Of a DNA stretch of 64,000 nucleotides, positions 25,272 through 34,112 are shown piece by piece (position 1 is the stretch's first letter; each line of letters begins with the position of its first letter). Source of the DNA: Clostridia bacterium. GTDB lineage: Bacteria > Bacillota > Clostridia > Oscillospirales > CAG-272. The notes beneath the pieces were generated by a model. That model saw only the letters and a list, made by a program, of their open reading frames with translations. It made no database searches and was not told where the DNA came from. The DNA is taken from NCBI GenBank assembly GCA_017399305.1, contig JAFQDK010000046.1, positions 1-64,000 on the forward strand. Reading direction: 5' to 3'. A program made the position numbers and the translations under genes.

Positions 25272-25314
25272 AAATTGATTACAAATAAATTCGATGAAAA
25301 TGAGGTAGTTATTT

Positions 25315-27048
25315 ATGCGTAAGCTTTCATTTGCATTGTGTATTATCATGCTTGTTTCATGCTTTAGCTTTTCGGCTTTTGCAGTGACAGACACAGCCAC
25401 TATGCGTTGGGATGAAGAAGCTGTTGCCAATGGCGGCGGATATCCACGTATGGCTCAGCGTGCTGATGGCACTTTGCTTCTTACTACCGGTGGCGGTATT
25501 ATTTTACACAGTACCGATAAGGGACACACATGGGTAAAACAGCCGCAGCGTACAGTTGCCAATGCCTCTACTTCGGCAACGATTACCAAAGATGGCGTGG
25601 AGTATACCTTTGATACTATTACCCGCGCAAATTTTCAGCCGTTTGTTGTAAGCGATGGTACAGTGCTTCTCGGTTACCGTTTCCATACATCAACCGGTAG
25701 TTACACTAAAGGCGATCCTTTTTATACCTCTATCCGTGTAATGACTTCGATCGACGGCGGTGTTACATTTGACGAGGAAGAAATTCTTGTAGAGGATGTT
25801 GCTACCGGTTCTAACGGTTTCTGGGAGCCTTTCTTTGTACAGATCGATGAAGATACCGTACTTTGCTACTATGCAGATGACCTTAATGTTTACAGTACAG
25901 CACAGCAGAGAATTGCGTATGTAACATATGATGTTACCACAAAGACTTGGGATAAGACACCCAAGATTGCAATCTACCGTGGTGGTGAAAATGGAAAGAA
26001 TACCCGTGACGGTATGCCTATGGTGACACGTCTTGTTGACGGTACCTATGCAATGGTAGTTGAGGTGCAGGACTTTGCAAGCTGGATGAAGGTTGGCACA
26101 AAGACTGGTTTTGAAGCACTTTTTAATCAGGTATATACTGACTCTACTTTTGTAGTCGGTCTCTCGCTTTCCGATGACGGTATCACTTGGGATGATCCTA
26201 TTCCTGTATTTGGTCCTCTTGATCTTACTGCAGGTGTTTTTTGCGCAGCCCCCTCTATTGCCACACTTCCTGATGGCAGAGTTATCATTACCTGTCAGAC
26301 AGATGATACTTATACCGGTAGCTACGGTACAGGCTCTAATGTTCGTGCAATGGCTGTAGCAATTTCCGATTCGGCTATCACCAAGGACACTGTGCTTACT
26401 GCTATCGACCCCACAAATCCTAAGGCAGACGGCGCAGCTGTTGGCTTTACAAGAATCAACGACGTATTCACTTTTGCAGAAAATGAGTATTGTATCTGGA
26501 ATGCTGCATTCAACTGTGGCAATGATGTATATGTTTTCGGCGGTTCTGCTGTAAACGCTGAAGATAATACAGCAGTCAGCGGCAGTGGTCGTACACGTAT
26601 CCGTCATATCACCGCTTTTGCAAATGCAAACGAGGCTACAAGCTTTGACGATGCCAAGAGCCGTGCAGGCGAGAACGGATTCTCTGCAATTTATGGCACT
26701 GCTGAAAACAGTACAGTTACTATCGGTCTTCCCGCAGGAATGTCTACCGCAAATGTATATCGCATGGATGGCGGCAAGTTCCTTACAAAGATGGATGTTA
26801 CCGTTGCAGACGGAAAGATTACTTTCGCTGATGAGGGCGGTTACTATGCAGTATCAGATGCAGAGCTTGTAACATACGGTGATGCAACAGGCGACGGTGA
26901 TGTTACTATCAAAGATGCGCTCCGCATAGTTAAGTATATTGTAAATGACAGCATTACTGCTGATGTGGCCGCATCCGACCTTGATGGAAGCCTTACTGTA
27001 AATGCTGCTGATGTACTTGCAGTTATCAAATCTATTCTTAATTTCTGA
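25315..27048 (+). CDS. secreted sialidase-like (BNR-repeat) protein with dockerin domain
   Basis: The product (577 aa) has a signal peptide (LSFALCIIMLVSCFSFSAFA), a six-bladed propeller-type region with Asp boxes STDKGHTW (about 62), SIDGGVTF (about 144) and SDDGITW (about 284), and a C-terminal dockerin-like pair of calcium loops, GDATGDGDVTIKDALRIVKY and SDLDGSLTVNAADVLAVIK (about 520-575). Asp boxes are shared by sialidases and other BNR glycosidases or carbohydrate-binding proteins, so sialic acid as substrate is not proven; FRIP-type Arg motif is not obvious. The dockerin would attach it to a cohesin-bearing scaffold. It has its own promoter and terminator. Confidence 0.82.
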   Translation: MRKLSFALCIIMLVSCFSFSAFAVTDTATMRWDEEAVANGGGYPRMAQRADGTLLLTTGGGIILHSTDKGHTWVKQPQRTVANASTSATITKDGVEYTFDTITRANFQPFVVSDGTVLLGYRFHTSTGSYTKGDPFYTSIRVMTSIDGGVTFDEEEILVEDVATGSNGFWEPFFVQIDEDTVLCYYADDLNVYSTAQQRIAYVTYDVTTKTWDKTPKIAIYRGGENGKNTRDGMPMVTRLVDGTYAMVVEVQDFASWMKVGTKTGFEALFNQVYTDSTFVVGLSLSDDGITWDDPIPVFGPLDLTAGVFCAAPSIATLPDGRVIITCQTDDTYTGSYGTGSNVRAMAVAISDSAITKDTVLTAIDPTNPKADGAAVGFTRINDVFTFAENEYCIWNAAFNCGNDVYVFGGSAVNAEDNTAVSGSGRTRIRHITAFANANEATSFDDAKSRAGENGFSAIYGTAENSTVTIGLPAGMSTANVYRMDGGKFLTKMDVTVADGKITFADEGGYYAVSDAELVTYGDATGDGDVTIKDALRIVKYIVNDSITADVAASDLDGSLTVNAADVLAVIKSILNF

Positions 27049-27062
27049 TTTTAAATAAATAA

Positions 27063-27113
27063 GCCCCTCGGGGCACCTTCCGGTGTGAAGATGTCCTGAG
27101 GGCATTTTTTGTG
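27063..27113 (+). terminator. intrinsic terminator after the sialidase-like gene
   Basis: A long hairpin pairs GCCC-C-TCGGGGCA with TGTCCTGAGGGC (one bulged C) and CTTC with GAAG, followed by TTTTTT. Confidence 0.8.
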
Positions 27114-27140
27114 TCAATAAAGATTTATGGAGAATTAAAA

Positions 27141-28550
27141 ATGTTTACAGCCTTTATTAACAGCATCTATAATTTTACCAGTGGCGAGCTTATTAAAATA
27201 CCCCTACCTGGCGGCGAATATCTCGGACTTTCATTGCTTGTAATCGTACTGCTTGCAATGGGATTGTATTTTACTTTAAGACTTGTCTTTTTCCCTGTGC
27301 GTCTTTTTCCCGAAATGCTTCACGTTGTCACTTCTAAAGATGAGAAAAAGGAAAAAGGTGCACTTACCGGTTGGCAGGCACTTGTCGTTTCAACAGCTAC
27401 ACGTGTAGGTATGGGCAACCTTGCCGGAGTTGTTGCGGCGATTTCTACTGGTGGCGCAGGTGCTGTATTCTGGATGTGGATAACTGCGCTTATCGGTGCT
27501 TCATCTTCCTTTGTAGAGTCTGTTCTTGCACAAAAGTACAAGAGAGAAGACCCTCTTTACGGTGGTTATAAGGGTGGTCCTGCGTATTACATACATGCAC
27601 TTGAGGAGCGCGTGAGAAAAAAGAAACTCAAGTATTCGATAGTTGCAATTCTCTTTGCGTTGTCAGGTCTTATTTGCTGGAGCGGTATCAGCCAGGTAGT
27701 AGGTAATTCTGTTACCGAAACTTTCCAGATAGCATTTAATATTAAACCTCTTTATACCATTATTGCACTGGTACTTATATCGGCGGTTATCGTTCTGCGT
27801 AAAAAAGCAACCGTCAAGGTTCTTGATGTAGTGGTTCCTATTATGGCGGCATGCTATTTTGTAATTACACTTTTCATCATCGGAAAGAACATTTTTCATA
27901 TGCCCGGCGTTTTGTCCGACATTTTTGCAGAAGCTTTTGGTATTCGTCAGATCGCGGGCGGTACTATCGGTACCGTTATCATGATGGGCGTTCAGCGTGG
28001 ACTTTTCTCAAACGAGGCCGGTTCAGGTTCTGCGCCTTGTGCGGCAGCAGCTGCTGATACTGATGACCCTGCAAAGATCGGTCTTACTCAGTCTCTCGGC
28101 GTGTTTATTGATACACTTGTTATCTGCAGCTGCACAGCATTTATTATGCTGCTTGTTCCTGCCGAAGTCAGAGAGGGACTTGGCGGCATGGCACTTCTGT
28201 ATGCCGCAATGGAGTATCACCTTGGCGCATTTGGTGGTATATTTATTGCTATAACCCTCTGGTTGTTTGCTTTTTCGACTTTCATTGGCGTTTTGTTCTA
28301 TGCACGCTCCAACGTGTCATATCTTTTTGGCGACAAGATGCTTCCTCAGACAATATTCAAAGTGTTTGCGCTTGGCATGCTCTTTGTTGGCGGTCTTGCG
28401 GCATACTATACCGTTTGGACAATCAGCGATATCGGAATTGCGCTTATGACGTTCTTTAATGCAGTGGCACTTTTCCCGATGTTTGGCGAGGCGCGTGATA
28501 TGCTTAAGAGTTATGAGCAGAAGCGAAAGGCAGAAAAAGCTAAAAAATAA
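27141..28550 (+). CDS. AGCS-family sodium:alanine symporter
   Basis: The product (469 aa from this ATG) has about eleven spans and the AGCS motifs STATRVGMGNLAGVVAAI (about residue 84), YGGYKGGPAYYI (about 140) and FSNEAGSGSAPCAAAAA (about 292). It takes up alanine or glycine with Na+. TGGAG lies 8 nt before the ATG. It is transcribed alone; the MATE leader promoter starts right after its stop. Confidence 0.93.
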   Translation: MFTAFINSIYNFTSGELIKIPLPGGEYLGLSLLVIVLLAMGLYFTLRLVFFPVRLFPEMLHVVTSKDEKKEKGALTGWQALVVSTATRVGMGNLAGVVAAISTGGAGAVFWMWITALIGASSSFVESVLAQKYKREDPLYGGYKGGPAYYIHALEERVRKKKLKYSIVAILFALSGLICWSGISQVVGNSVTETFQIAFNIKPLYTIIALVLISAVIVLRKKATVKVLDVVVPIMAACYFVITLFIIGKNIFHMPGVLSDIFAEAFGIRQIAGGTIGTVIMMGVQRGLFSNEAGSGSAPCAAAAADTDDPAKIGLTQSLGVFIDTLVICSCTAFIMLLVPAEVREGLGGMALLYAAMEYHLGAFGGIFIAITLWLFAFSTFIGVLFYARSNVSYLFGDKMLPQTIFKVFALGMLFVGGLAAYYTVWTISDIGIALMTFFNAVALFPMFGEARDMLKSYEQKRKAEKAKK

Positions 28551-28557
28551 TTATCTA

Positions 28558-28586
28558 TTGACTTTCTAATACAAAGATATTACAAT
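28558..28586 (+). promoter_or_regulatory. promoter of the structured MATE leader
   Basis: TTGACT, 17 nt, TACAAT. The predicted start near 28593 leaves an untranslated leader of about 155 nt. Confidence 0.75.
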
Positions 28587-28592
28587 ATATAA

Positions 28593-28732
28593 GGTCATCG
28601 GAGGACTTTTTCAAGCGTACTTGATAGTCGGATAAGATGTCGTATGCAACGGGTTTCGGAGAGTGTATTGACGTAGCAATACAGTCGGATAAGATTCCCG
28701 TCTGGCATATGGTTGTCTTGTCCGACTTTTTG
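28593..28732 (+). ncRNA. candidate riboswitch or attenuator leader, class not recognised
   Basis: The leader holds a small hairpin TCAAG-CGTA-CTTGA (28611-28624), then a three-tier stem: CGTATGC/GCATATG (28641-28647 with 28705-28711), ACGGG/CCCGT (28649-28653 with 28697-28701) and TGTATTG/CAATACA (28664-28670 with 28677-28683). A purine-rich internal loop separates the last two. The 3' loop strand (AGTCGGATAAGA, 28683-28694) is also the 5' arm of a 12-bp terminator with TCTTGTCCGACT (28716-28727) plus T-run. The two folds exclude each other. A second copy of AGTCGGATAAGAT lies at 28626-28638. No T-box, FMN, TPP, SAM, guanidine-I or cobalamin core was seen. Confidence 0.65.
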
Positions 28733-28749
28733 TTTTGAGGAGATTAAAA

Positions 28750-30078
28750 ATGCGTATACAGTTGTCAGATCACTTTAGTTATAAAAAGCTGTTGCTTTTT
28801 ACTTTGCCGTCAATAGTAATGATGATATTTACGTCTATATACAGTGTTGTAGACGGTTATTTTGTATCGAACTATGCCGGTAAAACACCGTTTGCGGCAT
28901 TAAACTTTATAATGCCGTTTTTGATGATGCTTGGCGCTGTTGGTTTTATGTTTGGTGCCGGTGGCAGTGCATTGGTTGCCAAAACGCTCGGTGAGGGAGA
29001 TAAAAAACGAGCAAATGATTTGTTCTCGTTGTTCGTATATGTAACTGTTATCTGTGGCATTGTTTTTGCGGCACTCGGTATTGTTTTTATACGTCCAATT
29101 GCTGCATGGCTTGGGGCGGATGGTGAAATGCTTGATATGTGTGTAATCTATGGGCGGATTATTCTGCTTGCATTGCCCGTATATATGCTGCAGCTTGAAT
29201 TTCAGACGTTTTTTATCACTGCCGAAAAACCGCAACTCGGACTTACTGTGACGGTTATATCTGGAGTTACCAACATGGTACTTGACTGGCTTTTTCTTGC
29301 GGTGCTACCTTTTGGACTGGTAGGTGCAGCAGCGGCAACTGCAATCAGTCAGGCTGTCGGTGGAATAGTGCCTCTGATTTACTTTGCCGGTAAGAATGAT
29401 AGCCTCTTGCAACTTACTCGATGCAAATATGATGGCAGAGCTTTATTTCGTGCCTGTACAAATGGCTCGTCGGAACTGCTCAGCAATGTTTCGATGTCAC
29501 TTGTAGGCATGCTTTACAACGTACAGCTCATAAAGTTTGCAGGGGAGGATGGCGTTGCCGCATATGGCGTTTTGATGTATGTAAACTTTGTTTTCATATC
29601 TGCATTTATTGGGTATTCAACCGGTATAGCCCCGGTTATCGGATATCACTATGGGGCAGGAAATCATACAGAACTGAAGAATCTACTTCGAAAAAGCATG
29701 GCAATAATCACTTTGTTTTCGGTGACAATGTTTGCACTTGCCGAACTGCTTGCAAGTCCGCTTGCCAAAGTATTTGCCGGTTATAACGCTGATTTATTGG
29801 CACTGACACTAAGAGGCTTTTATATTTTCTCCTTCTCATTTTTGTTTGCAGGCATCGCCATATTTGGTTCATCATTTTTCACAGCTCTCAATAACGGCAT
29901 TGTGTCAGCAATTATATCGTTTTTACGCACGCTTGTATTTCAGGTTGCAGCAGTAATAATATTTCCTATGATTTGGGACATAGACGGTATATGGTTATCT
30001 ACAGTTGCGGCAGAGTTGCTTGCAGCAATAGTGACAGTATGGTTTATTATTGTAAATCGAAACAAGTATCACTATTGA
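28750..30078 (+). CDS. MATE-family efflux transporter under leader control
   Basis: The product (442 aa from this ATG) has about twelve spans with MATE signatures: LLLFTLPSIVMMIFTSIYSVVDGYFVSN at the N-terminus (for example YSVVDGYFVSNYAG), LGLTVTVISGVTNMVLDWLF and the repeat in the second half GSSELLSNVSMSLVGMLYN. GAGGAG is 8 nt upstream. It resembles the MepA/DinF-like multidrug group common in Clostridia. The ligand sensed by the leader, if it is a riboswitch, would point to the exported compound. Confidence 0.92.
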   Translation: MRIQLSDHFSYKKLLLFTLPSIVMMIFTSIYSVVDGYFVSNYAGKTPFAALNFIMPFLMMLGAVGFMFGAGGSALVAKTLGEGDKKRANDLFSLFVYVTVICGIVFAALGIVFIRPIAAWLGADGEMLDMCVIYGRIILLALPVYMLQLEFQTFFITAEKPQLGLTVTVISGVTNMVLDWLFLAVLPFGLVGAAAATAISQAVGGIVPLIYFAGKNDSLLQLTRCKYDGRALFRACTNGSSELLSNVSMSLVGMLYNVQLIKFAGEDGVAAYGVLMYVNFVFISAFIGYSTGIAPVIGYHYGAGNHTELKNLLRKSMAIITLFSVTMFALAELLASPLAKVFAGYNADLLALTLRGFYIFSFSFLFAGIAIFGSSFFTALNNGIVSAIISFLRTLVFQVAAVIIFPMIWDIDGIWLSTVAAELLAAIVTVWFIIVNRNKYHY

Positions 30079-30103
30079 CTTTTAATTCTTTAAGAGTTAT
30101 ACT
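30075..30103 (+). promoter_or_regulatory. promoter of the esterase-like gene
   Basis: TTGACT, 17 nt, TATACT, starting at the stop codon of the MATE gene. Confidence 0.8.
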
Positions 30104-30127
30104 TTTTTACAAAGGCGGTGACACAAC

Positions 30128-30853
30128 ATGAATAAAATTATGACTCCCGAAACTCTTTCAAGTTTTGCCTATACAAATGCTAACTTCATCAAAGGAAAGG
30201 TTCGTGGCGTAGTTCTTTCATTCCGCGGTCTTGGCGGAGCAAAGATGTTTAACGATGAATCCCCCGAGATCGTTGATAATGCACAGATCTATGGCGCGCG
30301 TGATATACTTTTTGTTATTCCTTATGCTAATCCGTGGGCGTGGATGAATGCTCAGGCGGTTAAGTACACTGATGAACTTGTGGATACTATTTTCAAGCGT
30401 TTTGAACTTCCGGATAATACTCCTGTTATTTCAACAGGTGGAAGTATGGGCGGACAGCAGGCAATTGTTTATACAATGTATGCATCACGCACTCCCAAGG
30501 CTTGTGTTGTTAACTGTCCTGTTTGCGATATGCCGTATCATTATACCGAGCGTCCCGACCTTCCCAGAACTATGTATAGCGCATATTTTGAAGAAGACGG
30601 CGATATTGAGGATGTGCTTAAAACGCGTTCTCCGCTGCATCTTGCAGATAAGCTTCCAAAGATACCGTACTATCTCTTCCATTGCAGCGAGGATAAGTCG
30701 GTTAATATCAATATGCATTCAGAAAAGCTTATTGCGGCTATGAAAGCGGCAGGGCATGAAGTTACATATCATATAGTTCCAGATAGAGGACATTGTGACC
30801 TCACCGATGAGGCAAAGGCGCTTTATGTCGAATACGTTTGCAAGCATATCTGA
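30128..30853 (+). CDS. alpha/beta hydrolase, prolyl-oligopeptidase/esterase-like
   Basis: The product (241 aa) has the nucleophile elbow STGGSMGGQQA near residue 102, an acidic residue in FHCSEDKSVNI near 188 and the His in VPDRGHCDL near 218, which together make the Ser-Asp-His triad. No signal peptide is present, so it acts in the cytoplasm. The substrate is unknown; small esterases, acyl-sugar hydrolases and peptidases share this fold. AAGGCGGTG precedes the ATG. It is a single-gene unit between its own promoter and terminator. Confidence 0.8.
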   Translation: MNKIMTPETLSSFAYTNANFIKGKVRGVVLSFRGLGGAKMFNDESPEIVDNAQIYGARDILFVIPYANPWAWMNAQAVKYTDELVDTIFKRFELPDNTPVISTGGSMGGQQAIVYTMYASRTPKACVVNCPVCDMPYHYTERPDLPRTMYSAYFEEDGDIEDVLKTRSPLHLADKLPKIPYYLFHCSEDKSVNINMHSEKLIAAMKAAGHEVTYHIVPDRGHCDLTDEAKALYVEYVCKHI

Positions 30854-30864
30854 ATAGAATAAAG

Positions 30865-30899
30865 AAAATGCACCGCGGTATTTAGCCGCGGTGCATTTT
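30865..30899. terminator. bidirectional terminator
   Basis: AAAATGCACCGCGG/CCGCGGTGCATTTT, 14 bp with loop TATTTAG, between converging genes. Confidence 0.9.
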
Positions 30900-30910
30900 G
30901 GTTGCATTTT

Positions 30911-32683
30911 TTATACCAGAGCTTTCATTAACATCAAGGCGTCTACAAGGTTGCGTTTTCCGTCTTCATATACATCCGGCAAGTCGTCAGTATCAGCATT
31001 GAATACCGCACACGCATATTGCATCACGTCAATAAGCATTGGTATGTTATCACCGTTGATGTCGCAAAACTCTTTGTCGATCGGTGTGGACACGGTACCG
31101 TCATCGGTATTGCCATTATCCGTATCAACGTTGTCGTCATTGTCATCGGGGTCGGTGTTGTCGTCATCAGAATAAACTACGATATACTCACCGGAAACCC
31201 ACCCCATTTTGCTGTCAGATGCAGTGACAAAATACCAACCGCTGCATTCTGCACTTATGTTTACCAAGGCATTTGGGGAAAGGTATGTGATTCTTTCGTA
31301 TGTAGTACCCGGTCCGCTTCTCACATTAAGAGTACTGCTGACATCGACATAACCGCTTTTCTCGATAACTGCGCACTCTTTGCATCCGTGATAACCTTCC
31401 GGAGTGATGTAGCTGTTGTTTTCTTGCGGAGCGTCGGTCTTGTCGTCGGTATCAATTCCGGGTACAACTATCGGTGCGTCAGGTTCTTCTTGCGGAGGCG
31501 CTTCAATGTCCCAACCTTTATAGTGAGCAACCCAGCCGGTGTACTGTTGCCCATCTATTGCAGAAGGACCGCTTCCGAGTTCTTGACGCACGTATATCTT
31601 GAGAATATTTTTGTTTACACAATTATCCCATATAACAACATTGTCACCGTCTGCATTAGCATCGGTGTAATAGATGTCGTCGCCATCAATTTCTGTGATG
31701 AAAATAGAATGATAGCCGTATCTTACAATATCGCCGATATGCAGGTCGTCAATGGCATTACCGCCGTATGATATTTTCCATTCGTCTATGCAGTCTACGC
31801 CAGACATGTCGGTTGCAGGAAAGCTTCCGAAAACATAGTTGGAAAGAAAGTTTGCATATCCGAAACTCTGATAACCGACAGAATCGGCATCGTTGTTTTG
31901 ATATTCAGAATCAGTGTCGTATAAATCTTTTCTGAAATCAGCAAGCTTTTGCGAAAAGATATCTTCATCAATATAATCCAAAAGCACTGAAGACTTGTCC
32001 AGAAAATAAGGCTCGCCATACCAATAATTGAGATCAACTTTGCCGTCTATACCGTTGACTTTGCCAGAAGAGGTATATTGCCAGCAGGAGTAATCGCCTT
32101 GATATGTACACGATGAGTAGTATTGCGCTACCCATTTTGTCCATTTTGTATTGTCAAAGGCACTGTCGGTCAGATAAGTATTCCACCAGTTTGTGTTTGC
32201 ATATATACCAACATCATATCCGGCATCCGATACAGTGTCACAAAATATCGTAGCAATCTGACCGCGCATCTTTGCCGAAACATTTAAGAGCTTGCTGTCT
32301 TCCATATCAAAGAACACAGGCAAAGATAGCTTATATCCTTCAATAAGTCTTAAAGCGTGTTCGGCTTCGCTGTGAGCTTTTTCAAGTGAGTCTGCATAAG
32401 AATAGAGATATACTCCAAATGGGATTCCAAGTCTTGTGCACTCATCTGCGTTGTATGCAAATCTTGTGTCATCCTGATTGATAAGATCCTGACCGTATCC
32501 GCATCGGATGATTGCAAAGTCTACCTCGTTTTTAACTGTTTCCCAATCAATATTTTCCTGATGACTGCTGACGTCAATTCCTTTTGCAGAAGGAGTAGTG
32601 TAGTCGGTTTCTAGCGCAAATGCGGTGCACAGGCCAAAAACAATGGCAAAAGTCAATAAAAAAGCAAGAAAGCGTTTGAACAC
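30911..32683 (-). CDS. secreted GH25 lysozyme with CHAP-like region, SH3b and dockerin-like tail
   Basis: The product (590 aa) starts with GTG, placed 8 nt after AAAGGAG. It has a signal peptide (FKRFLAFLLTFAIVFGLCTA), a GH25 muramidase domain near residues 30-225 (KGIDVSSHQENIDW; DFAIIRCGYG; LPVFFDMEDS with the catalytic acidic pair), a region near 275-375 resembling CHAP/NlpC peptidases (VDCIDEW, HIGDIVRYGYHSIFITEI), a bacterial SH3 domain near 450-510 (TLNVRSGPGTTYERI) and, after an Asp/Asn-rich linker, a degenerate dockerin-like end (CDINGDNIPMLIDVMQYA; NLVDALMLMKAL). It cuts glycan strands of peptidoglycan, own or foreign. Confidence 0.85.
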   Translation of the reverse strand: MFKRFLAFLLTFAIVFGLCTAFALETDYTTPSAKGIDVSSHQENIDWETVKNEVDFAIIRCGYGQDLINQDDTRFAYNADECTRLGIPFGVYLYSYADSLEKAHSEAEHALRLIEGYKLSLPVFFDMEDSKLLNVSAKMRGQIATIFCDTVSDAGYDVGIYANTNWWNTYLTDSAFDNTKWTKWVAQYYSSCTYQGDYSCWQYTSSGKVNGIDGKVDLNYWYGEPYFLDKSSVLLDYIDEDIFSQKLADFRKDLYDTDSEYQNNDADSVGYQSFGYANFLSNYVFGSFPATDMSGVDCIDEWKISYGGNAIDDLHIGDIVRYGYHSIFITEIDGDDIYYTDANADGDNVVIWDNCVNKNILKIYVRQELGSGPSAIDGQQYTGWVAHYKGWDIEAPPQEEPDAPIVVPGIDTDDKTDAPQENNSYITPEGYHGCKECAVIEKSGYVDVSSTLNVRSGPGTTYERITYLSPNALVNISAECSGWYFVTASDSKMGWVSGEYIVVYSDDDNTDPDDNDDNVDTDNGNTDDGTVSTPIDKEFCDINGDNIPMLIDVMQYACAVFNADTDDLPDVYEDGKRNLVDALMLMKALV

Positions 32684-32715
32684 CGTAACATCTCCTTTCG
32701 GTACTATTTGTTTAA

Positions 32716-32744
32716 ATGATATCATTATCTGCAAAAAATGTCAA
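32716..32744 (-). promoter_or_regulatory. promoter of the GH25 gene
   Basis: On the minus strand TTGACA, 17 nt, TATCAT; 33 nt from the -10 to the start codon. Confidence 0.8.
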
Positions 32745-32786
32745 CGCGCAAAGATAGCTTTTGCAGTTTTTAATCTTTACTTTTAG

Positions 32787-32815
32787 TTGAAAATAAACTA
32801 TACTTATAATATATA
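32787..32815 (+). promoter_or_regulatory. promoter of the LarA-family gene
   Basis: TTGAAA, 17 nt, TATATA, ending 18 nt before the start codon; a TATAAT at 32812 is an alternative -10. Confidence 0.5.
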
Positions 32816-32833
32816 ATGTTACGGAGGATAGTT

Positions 32834-34111
32834 ATGGCAAATATTATTTTTCCTTTCGGCAAAGAAAAGATAAACTATGATATTGACGATGCAAGACTTA
32901 ACGGTATTCTCACATCGTCACTTCATTCATATAAGGCGACAGACACCGAAGAGAATCTTGTCAAGTCTGCTATGGCGGCGCCGTATGGCTCGGACAAGCT
33001 TTCGACTCTTGCAAAAGGAAAGGACAAGATTGTTATCATTGCCAGCGACCACACTCGCCCGGTTCCTTCAAAGGTGATAATTCCTTTTATGCTTGCAGAA
33101 ATACGCGAGGGTAATCCAAATGCGGATATTACAATTCTTATTGCAACCGGTTGTCATAGAGGCACCACACGTGACGAGCTTGTTGCAAAGTTTGGCGCGG
33201 ATATCGTTGCAAATGAGAAAATATACGTTCACGATTGCGAAGAAACAGAGATGCTTGTGAGTATCGGCACACTCCCGTCAGGCGGTGAGTGCATTGTAAA
33301 TAAACTTGCTGTTGAAGCTGACCTTCTCGTTTCAGAGGGCTTTATTGAGCCACACTTTTTTGCAGGCTATTCTGGAGGACGCAAGAGCGTACTTCCCGGT
33401 ATATGCTCAAAGCAGACAGTGCTTGCAAACCATTGTGCAGAGTTTATACACAGTGAGTATGCAAGAACCGGTATACTTGAAAACAATCCTATTCATCTTG
33501 ACATGATATGGGCAGCAAGAGCGGCAAAACTTTCATACATAGTCAACGTTGTTCTTGACGAAGATAAAAAGGTAGTTTATGCTGTCGCAGGCGATGTTGA
33601 GCACGCGCATGAAGCTGGTTGCGCATTCCTTTCACAGTATTGCGGTGCAAAGGCAAAAGAGAGTGATATAGTCATCTCCACAAACGGCGGCTACCCGCTT
33701 GACCAGAATATCTATCAGTCTGTTAAGGGTATGACCGCGGCAGAAGCGGCAGTACGTGACGGCGGTGTTATCATTATGCTTGCAGCTGCAAATGACGGCA
33801 CAGGCGGCGAGGAGTTTTATCGTTGCATGAATGTTGATAAAACTCCCGCTGAAATCTACGCAGAGGTAATGACACGCGGAAGAAATGAGACCGTGGGCGA
33901 CCAGTGGATGACTCAGATACTTTCACGCATTCTTATGCGCGCAAGTGTAATTTATGTGTCAACCGCTCCCGATGAACTCGTTAAAGGTTATCATATGATA
34001 CCTGCAAAAACATTACCCGAAGCAATGGCAAAAGCCGAAGAAATCCTCGGTGACAAGAACGCAAAAATCACCGCTATCCCCGACGGTGTTGCAGTAATGG
34101 TGACAAAATAA
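32834..34111 (+). CDS. larA: LarA-family protein, nickel-pincer racemase homologue
   Basis: The product (425 aa) has the LarA landmarks: DHTRPVP near residue 72, ATGCHRGT near 100, the His and glycine-rich FIEPHFFAGYSGGRKSVLPG near 170-190, and NGGYPLDQNIYQSVKGM near 285. LarA uses a nickel-pincer cofactor built by LarB, LarC and LarE from NAD precursor, none of which lie here. Family members racemise lactate or other 2-hydroxy acids. A glycerate kinase follows, so glycerate or a sugar acid could be the substrate; this is inference. CGGAGG lies before the ATG. Confidence 0.85.
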   Translation: MANIIFPFGKEKINYDIDDARLNGILTSSLHSYKATDTEENLVKSAMAAPYGSDKLSTLAKGKDKIVIIASDHTRPVPSKVIIPFMLAEIREGNPNADITILIATGCHRGTTRDELVAKFGADIVANEKIYVHDCEETEMLVSIGTLPSGGECIVNKLAVEADLLVSEGFIEPHFFAGYSGGRKSVLPGICSKQTVLANHCAEFIHSEYARTGILENNPIHLDMIWAARAAKLSYIVNVVLDEDKKVVYAVAGDVEHAHEAGCAFLSQYCGAKAKESDIVISTNGGYPLDQNIYQSVKGMTAAEAAVRDGGVIIMLAAANDGTGGEEFYRCMNVDKTPAEIYAEVMTRGRNETVGDQWMTQILSRILMRASVIYVSTAPDELVKGYHMIPAKTLPEAMAKAEEILGDKNAKITAIPDGVAVMVTK

Positions 34112-34112
34112 A

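Noticed and set aside
25690..26607. 305-codon minus-strand frame opposite the sialidase-like gene
   Set aside because: No start signal, Cys-rich nonsense composition; the plus-strand frame has a signal peptide, Asp boxes and dockerin.
28626..28695. Tandem repeat or MITE made of two AGTCGGATAAGAT copies
   Set aside because: Both copies complement the terminator arm and fit an RNA switching role; there are only two copies and no mobile-element ends.
28593..28732. T-box, FMN, TPP, SAM, cobalamin, ykkC guanidine-I or c-di-GMP riboswitch
   Set aside because: The conserved cores of these classes are not visible (for example no GGTGGNACCGCG T-box sequence), so the leader is left unassigned.
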